Shown here: positions 58,563 to 64,000 of the stretch, one piece after another | Layout of the letters: each line of letters opens with the position of its first letter | Position numbering within the stretch: the stretch's first letter is position 1 | Source: Janthinobacterium rivuli | Lineage (GTDB): Bacteria; Pseudomonadota; Gammaproteobacteria; Burkholderiales; Burkholderiaceae_D | Reading direction: 5' to 3' | Length of the DNA stretch: 64,000 bases | Assembly: GCF_009208735.1 (NCBI RefSeq) | Contig: NZ_WFLJ01000007.1 | Location: 1-64,000 of the forward strand | The notes under the pieces: model-generated | Databases searched by the model: none | What the model was told of the DNA's origin: nothing | The model's input: the letters and a program-made list of their open reading frames with translations, nothing else | Translations under genes and position numbers: made by a program

Positions 58563-61556
58563 TTAGAAGTTGCCGGCAAAAATGCTGGCCGAATAGGTGA
58601 TCGTCACTTTCGACGGATTGGTGAAACTGACGGCGAACGAGGCCGTCGCGCCTGGCGCCAGGCTGGCCGCGTTGACGGTGACGAAAGCCGCCCCCGCATG
58701 GCTGCCCGTGGCGTTCGCCAGGGTCACGCCGGCCGGCAAGCCGCCGAACGCCACCTGGAACGGGCCGTTCAAGGCGCTGCTACCCGTGTTGGTGAACGAG
58801 AACGTCCCCGTGTATTTCTGCGTCGCGCGGTTGAAGGCCAGGCCCGAGCTGGCCTGCGCCACTGCGGCCGTGATGTCGCGGTAGGCGGGCTGCAAGTCCA
58901 GGCTGACGACGACCGGATCGTGGTCCGAGGCGCGGTAGGGCAAGGCGTTGTACAAGTCTTGCGGCTTGGCCGAGTCAATGTTGTAGTCGATCACTTCCGG
59001 CTCGTCCGCATTCACATGCCATTCGGCCACGCCAGCCACTTGCGGACTCAGGCTGGCGCTCGCCAGCGCATGGTCGAGGTAGCCGCTCTGGCCGCCAAAC
59101 ACGTATGAATACGGCATGCCGGACGGCCGCACGAAGCGCTCGAGCTCATTGACGAAGCCGGCGCCCGTGATGACCTGGATCGGGTCTTCCGCCCCATAGG
59201 AATTGAGGTCGCCGATGACCAGCACGTCCGCGTCGCCGGCGGCGGCCGCCACCTGCGGCACGAAGCTGCCCACCAGGCGCCGGGCTTGCTGCACGCGGGT
59301 GGCGTTCCAGCAGCTTTGGCTATCGTTCTGGTCAGCGTCCAGCCCGCTCGACGGGCAGCTGCCCTTCGACTTCAGGTGGTTGACGACCAGCGAGAATTTC
59401 TCGCCATTGGCAGCCTTGAACGTTTGCGCCATCGGCGGACGGTTGTTGATGGCGTTGGCGTCCGACAAGGCGCCGCCCACCAGGCCCAGCTTGGCTGGCT
59501 TGTAGATCATGGCCACGCGGATGGCGTCCGTGCCCGTGGCGGCCGGCTTCGGCACCACGGCATACGTGACGCCGCCGATGGCCGCGTTCAACTGCTCGAC
59601 CAGGTAGGTGACGGCTATTTCGCCATTGTTCTGGATTTCCATCAGGCCCACCACGTCCGCATCGATGGCTTTCAGCTCGGCCACGATCTTGTCGCGCTGG
59701 CGCACGAATTCGGCCAGGTTGTCGGCGCCGCGGCAATTGCTCTTGCTGTTGCCGCTGCCCAAGGTGCAGCCCTGCCCCGTCTGGCCAAAGACGTTGCTGC
59801 CATTCGTAAAGGTCGTAAAGAAATTGAGCACATTCGCGCTGGCCACCTTGACGTTGCCGGATGGCAGTTCCGGGCTGCCCATGCGCGGGTTGTCGCGCGA
59901 GAATTGCGGCGTCTGCGTCGGCTGCAATTTGTAGGCGGCGCCGCCACCGCCGATGGCGCCGAAATCCACCACGCCCGTCAGGTCGGCCAGCGTGTCGCCG
60001 CTGCGCACGGTGTTGTCCTGGCCGATATAGGGAATGGTGGGCGGCGTGACGAAAATGCCATCATCGAGCACGATCAGGTTGTTCGCATTGGTCGCGATCA
60101 AGGCTTGCGCCTCGGCGGAGCCGGCCGGATAACGGTTGGTCGGCACTTCGCGCCGTCCGGCCGACAGGGTCAGCTCGCCGCGCGCGCCCAGGTAGGCGTT
60201 CTGCGACACGGTCAAGGGCTGCGTGAAGCGCACCAGCATGCCTTCGACGGCGGCCAGGTTGTCGTTCGGCAGGGTCACGTTGGTCGGCACGATGGCATGG
60301 CCCGCGCTTTGCGTGAGGATGGCCGTCACATCCTTGAATTCCGTGTAGGAATTCTTCGCGCCCGACGGCGTGTATTCGACCACCGTGCCCGTCACGCGCA
60401 CCAGTTCGCCCGGCTGCACGGTGGTGGCCGTCGCGCCCGTGTACACGAAGATGCCGTCCGAGGTCGATGGGTCGCCATCGCCGGCCGCGTCCTGGATGAA
60501 GAAGCCGGTGCCCACTTTCAAGGTCACCACGCCTTCGGTCGTCTGCACGGAATTGGCGTACGGGCTGGCCGCGCCGCTGCCCTGGATTTGCGGGATCGTG
60601 TGGCTGATGGCGGCCAGGCCTTGCACGGCCACGTCGATCTTGCAGCTGGCGCTTTGCTGCTGGTCGTTGCTGAAGCTGACGATGACAGGGTAATTGCCCA
60701 CCGGCACGCCGGCGGCCACCAACAGGCTCACGCTGGCGCTCTCGCCCGCCACGCCGGCGGCGCTGAAGTTGGCCAGGCTGATGCCGGCCACGGCCGGCGA
60801 GCTCAAGATCGCGGCGTTCACGACGCCATCCACGTCGGACGCGCGCAGCACGGCGTTGCCGCCATTGCCCACGGCCAAGGCCAGGCTGGCGGGGCAGCTG
60901 GTCATAATCTGGTGCACGACGGGGCCGCCGCAAGCATGCAAAGGCGAAGCCGTATTGCGCGGCGTCACGCTGCCGGCGGCGAAGTCCACGCTGTTGTCGT
61001 CCGTGTCGCCGCAGCCGCCATTCGCGCGCGCAATCGACAGGGTATTCGAGGGCGCGGGCGCGACGGCGCCTTCGAAGCCGTTGGCCGTGCCGAAACCGAC
61101 CAGGTCGATGACGGCGGCGCCCGTGGGGCTGGTGCCCGTTTGCGCCGTCTTGCTATTGCTCAGCAATACCTTGCCCGCCGTGCCCGACATGGCCAGGCTG
61201 CCCGAGGCGTCCGGCGCGGGCAAGTCCTGCGTGCCGCCCGTGCCCTTGGCTTGCTGGACCAACAAATACTGGCCAGGTTGCAAATCGATAGCCGGCAAGG
61301 CCGTCACGGCCCAGTTCGAACCGGCGGCGGACGCGTATTGCACGCTCCAGTTGCCCAGGTTGACGGGGCTGGCGCCGCGGTTGAACAGCTCGATGAAATC
61401 GTTGCGGTACAGCGCGCCCGTATTGCCGCCACCGCCATACACCTGGCTGATGACGATATCGGAAGCGGCCAGGGCCGGCGCGGACAAGCTGGCCAGCAAG
61501 GTGGCCATGACGGTCAGGCGCAGCGGCGTGCGCAAGGGGGAAAACGAGGTGTGCAT
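58563..61556 (-). CDS. ExeM/NucH-family secreted endonuclease
   Basis: 997 aa from the ATG at 61556. Signal peptide ends APALAA. A lamin-tail domain follows (SDIVISQVYGGGGNTGALYR, DFIELFNRG), then a bacterial Ig-like region, an OB-fold stretch (~330-480), and an endonuclease/exonuclease/phosphatase domain (NVKVASANVLNFFTTF, VGLMEIQNNG, VIGDLNSYG, and RASDHDPVVVSL at the C-terminal end of the domain). It ends with a DUF11-like beta domain. ExeM-type enzymes degrade extracellular DNA in biofilms. No C-terminal membrane anchor, so it is released or held by other means. Confidence 0.93.
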   Translation of the reverse strand: MHTSFSPLRTPLRLTVMATLLASLSAPALAASDIVISQVYGGGGNTGALYRNDFIELFNRGASPVNLGNWSVQYASAAGSNWAVTALPAIDLQPGQYLLVQQAKGTGGTQDLPAPDASGSLAMSGTAGKVLLSNSKTAQTGTSPTGAAVIDLVGFGTANGFEGAVAPAPSNTLSIARANGGCGDTDDNSVDFAAGSVTPRNTASPLHACGGPVVHQIMTSCPASLALAVGNGGNAVLRASDVDGVVNAAILSSPAVAGISLANFSAAGVAGESASVSLLVAAGVPVGNYPVIVSFSNDQQQSASCKIDVAVQGLAAISHTIPQIQGSGAASPYANSVQTTEGVVTLKVGTGFFIQDAAGDGDPSTSDGIFVYTGATATTVQPGELVRVTGTVVEYTPSGAKNSYTEFKDVTAILTQSAGHAIVPTNVTLPNDNLAAVEGMLVRFTQPLTVSQNAYLGARGELTLSAGRREVPTNRYPAGSAEAQALIATNANNLIVLDDGIFVTPPTIPYIGQDNTVRSGDTLADLTGVVDFGAIGGGGAAYKLQPTQTPQFSRDNPRMGSPELPSGNVKVASANVLNFFTTFTNGSNVFGQTGQGCTLGSGNSKSNCRGADNLAEFVRQRDKIVAELKAIDADVVGLMEIQNNGEIAVTYLVEQLNAAIGGVTYAVVPKPAATGTDAIRVAMIYKPAKLGLVGGALSDANAINNRPPMAQTFKAANGEKFSLVVNHLKSKGSCPSSGLDADQNDSQSCWNATRVQQARRLVGSFVPQVAAAAGDADVLVIGDLNSYGAEDPIQVITGAGFVNELERFVRPSGMPYSYVFGGQSGYLDHALASASLSPQVAGVAEWHVNADEPEVIDYNIDSAKPQDLYNALPYRASDHDPVVVSLDLQPAYRDITAAVAQASSGLAFNRATQKYTGTFSFTNTGSSALNGPFQVAFGGLPAGVTLANATGSHAGAAFVTVNAASLAPGATASFAVSFTNPSKVTITYSASIFAGNF

Positions 61557-61822
61557 GAGGGTCCCGGTCGGTAAATAAAGGACGCCGGTCCCGCATGATG
61601 GGCCGGCGCGCCACAATTAACAAAAGTATTTCAGACTTGTTATTTGCATATTAAAGGCCGGGGATGACGACTTGATGACATTTGATTAAGCCGAACGGAG
61701 TAAATACGCCATCGGCAGCATCTAAAGAAGTAGCTTATCAGCAACAAATAATTCATCTCATTCACTCAAGAAAAGCATTTAGAGCAAAAATGTGATATAT
61801 TTCAGGCAAATAAGTTTTTATC

Positions 61823-61853
61823 CTGACAATGGATTGGCGCTTTAAAGTAAAAT
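61823..61853 (+). promoter_or_regulatory. Candidate promoter for the structured leader
   Basis: A -35-like CTGACA (61823-61828) and -10-like TAAAAT (61848-61853), spacing 19 nt. Predicted start is near 61860, just before the GC-rich leader begins. The sequence 61557-61822 is AT-rich and holds no gene; it must also carry the promoter of the divergent nuclease gene. Confidence 0.4.
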
Positions 61854-61860
61854 GCAGTAA

Positions 61861-62010
61861 GGACCGCAGGAGCAGGCTCCACCCACGCCCGCACCTTGAG
61901 TTGCCGATTCGGCGATGCCCACAAAAGCGGCATCGCGGGAACCGGCAGAAATCCCATCCTGAACAGCACGCGCACTGGCGCGCGCGGGATGCACTCTTAA
62001 GAGATCAGCT
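61861..62010 (+). promoter_or_regulatory. Highly structured 5' leader (possible riboregulator)
   Basis: Four hairpins follow one another: GGAGC/GCTCC (61869-61880), GCCG/CGGC (61903-61913), an 8-bp GCGATGCC/GGCATCGC stem with a CACAAAAGC loop (61912-61936), and CGCGC/GCGCG (61969-61982). The second and third overlap at two bases, so they are mutually exclusive, which is a switch-like design. The leader ends at the start codon of the PEP-CTERM gene. It does not match the c-di-GMP-I core or another riboswitch I can recall. Confidence 0.5.
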
Positions 62011-62754
62011 ATGTTAAAACCCATCACCCGACTCCCCATACGTGCCCTGGTTCTTGCTGCGGCGCTAGCGCTTTGCGGCGGTTCAGCCCATGCACAAAGT
62101 ACCCAACAACAGTCAAACACAGACGACAAAGGCTGCCAGGCAAACACATCCGGCGCCAGCGGCAAGGTCAATGAGGCCGACTTCGACGGCACTTACAGTG
62201 CTTGCAGCCTAGTCAATGGATTCATCGGCTTTGGCGCGCGCACCAACGATGGCACGAACCAGACGCCCGAGTTCGGCCTGGGCGAGTCAGACCAGGTGCT
62301 GCGCCACCCGCAATCCCCCAACAAGGACCATCGCCTGGCGAACCTGCTGGCGCAAGAGGGCGGCAGCGGCAGCGAAGGTGGCTTGCGTACCGGTCGTGCC
62401 GGCGGCGAATACCGCTTCGGCACGCGTGACTTCGTCTCTGTGCAAGAAAGTCAACCAATAGATGCTGCGGACGGCTATCACGGCGCGCCACGCGCATATG
62501 CTGGCGCACGCAGCGAGTATGCTCCATTTGTGATCTCATCCAGTCGCGAGACCGGCTCACCCGCCGGTGGCGGTGGCGGTGGCGGCGTGGGCGGTGGCGG
62601 CGTGGGCGGCGGTATTGACGGCGGCAGCAACGGCGGCAGCCTCGTGCCACCAGTCACTCCGGCCGTACCTGAACCAGAAACCTGGGCCATGCTGATGGCA
62701 GGGCTCGGCTTGCTGGCATTTGCCGGACGCCGCAAGGCAGGTCGCCAAGCATAG
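62011..62754 (+). CDS. Gly-rich PEP-CTERM sorted protein
   Basis: 247 aa. Signal peptide ends GGSAHA. The mature part has two Cys (CQANTSG, YSACSLV), a polar middle, and a long Gly tract (~190-215, GGGGVGGGGVGGG) acting as a flexible stalk. The sorting tag is VPEPETWAMLMAGLGLLAF + AGRRK. Weak ribosome-binding site (AGAGA). The ordered stalk-plus-anchor layout suggests a surface protein. The structured leader upstream is described separately. Confidence 0.85.
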   Translation: MLKPITRLPIRALVLAAALALCGGSAHAQSTQQQSNTDDKGCQANTSGASGKVNEADFDGTYSACSLVNGFIGFGARTNDGTNQTPEFGLGESDQVLRHPQSPNKDHRLANLLAQEGGSGSEGGLRTGRAGGEYRFGTRDFVSVQESQPIDAADGYHGAPRAYAGARSEYAPFVISSSRETGSPAGGGGGGGVGGGGVGGGIDGGSNGGSLVPPVTPAVPEPETWAMLMAGLGLLAFAGRRKAGRQA

Positions 62755-62778
62755 AAAAAGGCTCGCAAGAGCCTTTTT
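62755..62778. terminator. Terminator between the PEP-CTERM and TIGR03790-like genes
   Basis: AAAAAGGCTC-GCAA-GAGCCTTTTT, a 10-bp stem with T-runs on both strands, directly after the plus-strand stop and 22 nt beyond the minus-strand stop. Confidence 0.92.
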
Positions 62779-62799
62779 CTTTATCTGTGGATGTCGACT

Positions 62800-63828
62800 T
62801 CAGCGCCGGTAAACGGCGTATGGTGCGGCCAGCGGGTCACCGATGAACAATCCCTGCGCCGGCCACGCCACACTCCCCCAGTACGCTTCCAGTGCCGTCA
62901 TGCCTGTCAAGTAGCGACGTAGCAGCACTGTCGGATTGGGAAATTTCTGCCAGTGATTGCACGGCTCACTGACAGTACCGTAGCTAGCCGTCGCGCCCGC
63001 CTCTAGCCAGCGCTGGCTGCTCATTTGCGCCGTTCCCTGCAAATCCCCGCCAAACGACGTCAGGTGATCGGCCAAGGCGCCTGGCAGGAAGTGCAAGGTG
63101 TCGAGCTTGGCGACCTTTGCCACGCCAGTCTGGTACACCATGATGTCTTGCGCGCCATCGAGTACATCGGCCTTCAGGTTCTTGACCGTCAGCTTGCGCA
63201 GGCGCACGACCCCGGCAGGCGGGAAAAAGGCGGCACGGCTGTTGCGCGCACTTTCGCTGGTGGTCAGATAGTACGCGCTGGCGGCGGGCACAGAGAAACC
63301 GCTGACCGTCCCGCGATCCACCACAGCCTTGGCCTCTTCCACAAAATCAATGGGCAGCAGCATCGACAGGCGCATGCCCATCTGCGTAAATGGTTGCTGC
63401 ACATTGCTGTTGAAATACATGCTGGGCTTGCCGGCGTCACACGTCTTCGCGCATTGCCCCGCATCATAGCCCAGGGTATAGGCGGACGTGATGGAATTGC
63501 ACTCGACCGCGTACGGCGCGCTCCACACCATCAGCACGGCCTGGATATGGGGCTTCAACTGGGCGTCGATACGCTCCTTCAATTGCGCGAACTGAGCCAC
63601 GCTGAGCTTGCGCGGGCGATTCGGAATATTCACATGCACCACGTTTGCAGGAGGAATGCCATGCGCCTGGCGGTAATATTCGCCCACCGCGATGCTATTC
63701 GGCTCGGCGTCATTGATCACGACCGCCAATTGCAGCGCAGTCAATCCTGGCGGCATGGACGGCGCATCGGCACGTGCGATGCCGGCGGCCAGCGCCAGCG
63801 AAAGGAAGAGAGATTTATGCAAGGTCAA
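62800..63828 (-). CDS. TIGR03790-like secreted protein, unknown function
   Basis: 342 aa. Signal peptide ends AGIARA. The conserved start LAVVINDAEPNSIAVGEYY with YRQAHGIPPANVVHV, the VLMVWSAPYAVECNSITSAY block, and CNHWQKFPNPTVLLRRYL fit the TIGR03790 family, which includes probable Cys-peptidase-like folds but has no proven activity. No ATG fits: the start is a TTG at 63828 (or 63822), with no good ribosome-binding site. It is monocistronic; the gene before it on the same strand is the partial PEP-CTERM gene at the window edge. Confidence 0.75.
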   Translation of the reverse strand: MTLHKSLFLSLALAAGIARADAPSMPPGLTALQLAVVINDAEPNSIAVGEYYRQAHGIPPANVVHVNIPNRPRKLSVAQFAQLKERIDAQLKPHIQAVLMVWSAPYAVECNSITSAYTLGYDAGQCAKTCDAGKPSMYFNSNVQQPFTQMGMRLSMLLPIDFVEEAKAVVDRGTVSGFSVPAASAYYLTTSESARNSRAAFFPPAGVVRLRKLTVKNLKADVLDGAQDIMVYQTGVAKVAKLDTLHFLPGALADHLTSFGGDLQGTAQMSSQRWLEAGATASYGTVSEPCNHWQKFPNPTVLLRRYLTGMTALEAYWGSVAWPAQGLFIGDPLAAPYAVYRR

Positions 63829-63911
63829 TATCGCCGTTAAGAAAGATCAAAGCAGCCATGCCGCAGCCGCCCACTGTGCGTGACGATTATAGCTCTACGG
63901 AGGCCGGCGGC

Positions 63912-63940
63912 AAAAAAAACGGAGGCCGCAGCCTCCGTTT
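63912..63940 (-). terminator. Terminator of the partial PEP-CTERM gene
   Basis: AAACGGAGGC-CGCA-GCCTCCGTTT with a T-run on the minus strand, 21 nt beyond the stop at 63962. Confidence 0.88.
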
Positions 63941-63961
63941 CATGTCCAGAATTTTTTATCT

Positions 63962-64000
63962 TCAGGCTTGCAGCTTGCGGCGGCGTGCCATGAAACCGAC
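63962..64000 (-). CDS. C-terminus of a PEP-CTERM protein (partial, runs off window)
   Basis: Only the last 12 codons are in the window: VGFMARRRKLQA then stop. This is the end of a PEP-CTERM anchor helix plus its basic cluster, matching the other tags in this window. A terminator follows immediately. The rest of the gene lies to the right. Confidence 0.7.
   Translation of the reverse strand, partial: VGFMARRRKLQA

Noticed and set aside
61861..62010. c-di-GMP-I (GEMM) riboswitch
   Set aside because: The position before a surface-protein gene is suggestive, but the conserved CAAACC / ACGCAAAGC core is absent.
61829..62017. 62-aa open frame in the leader of the PEP-CTERM gene
   Set aside because: Arg/His-rich, no ribosome-binding site, and it overlaps strong RNA hairpins and the start of the real gene.

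Overview
The window is a chromosomal segment from a betaproteobacterium, most likely Oxalobacteraceae (Janthinobacterium/Massilia/Duganella type). The evidence is the high GC content, the Burkholderiales-style 16S leader, the cys gene order, an 'FxDxF'-type PEP-CTERM protein and several other PEP-CTERM proteins, and close resemblance of the housekeeping genes to that family. The left edge holds the 5' end of a 16S rRNA gene reading leftwards out of the window. I see no insertion sequence, prophage, CRISPR array or tRNA gene.

Layout. 1-680: 16S 5' end, its antitermination leader and a strong rrn promoter. 680-4151: an AlgZ/AlgR-like LytTR two-component pair, then a PAS/HisKA_3 sensor kinase without a partner. 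4198-6984: porin, SAM methyltransferase, cysB. 7146-14018: a complete assimilatory sulfate reduction block (TSUP exporter, sulfite reductase, DUF934 protein, APS reductase, CysD, CysN, SUMT), divergent from cysB. 14266-18596: an unknown membrane protein converges on a minus-strand operon lptF-lptG-cbiX-Stealth. 18664-27166: pepA, a small CreA/lipoprotein operon, xthA, and a large six-PAS GGDEF-EAL protein. 27167-41098: PrpR-like sigma-54 activator, tricorn-like protease, clpS-clpA, a cold-shock gene, icd, a pseudouridine synthase, an alanine-rich repeat protein, DUF192, rpsT, murJ.

41286-58558 is the most interesting part. An eleven-gene minus-strand operon (51399 to 42002) encodes a secretion machine that mixes type II secretion parts (GspG, GspF, GspE, secretin) with type IV pilus-like PilM/N/O/P assembly proteins and three further pseudopilins. 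Divergent from it are a PEP-CTERM protein, a 1050-aa secreted subtilase and, after a terminator, a small secreted protein that is essentially a free copy of the subtilase propeptide (inhibitor I9). Convergent on that is a two-gene regulatory operon: an OmpR-type regulator whose phospho-acceptor Asp is Glu, coupled to a LuxR-type regulator.

58563-64000: a large secreted ExeM/NucH-type nuclease, a glycine-rich PEP-CTERM protein preceded by a strongly structured 150-nt leader, a TIGR03790-like secreted protein, and the last codons of another PEP-CTERM gene. No exosortase gene is in the window.

Functional links: the cys cluster, SUMT and CbiX together supply sulfide and the siroheme needed by sulfite reductase. 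LptF, LptG and the Stealth protein point to surface glycan work. The T2SS-like operon lies next to secreted hydrolases that are plausible, but unproven, substrates.
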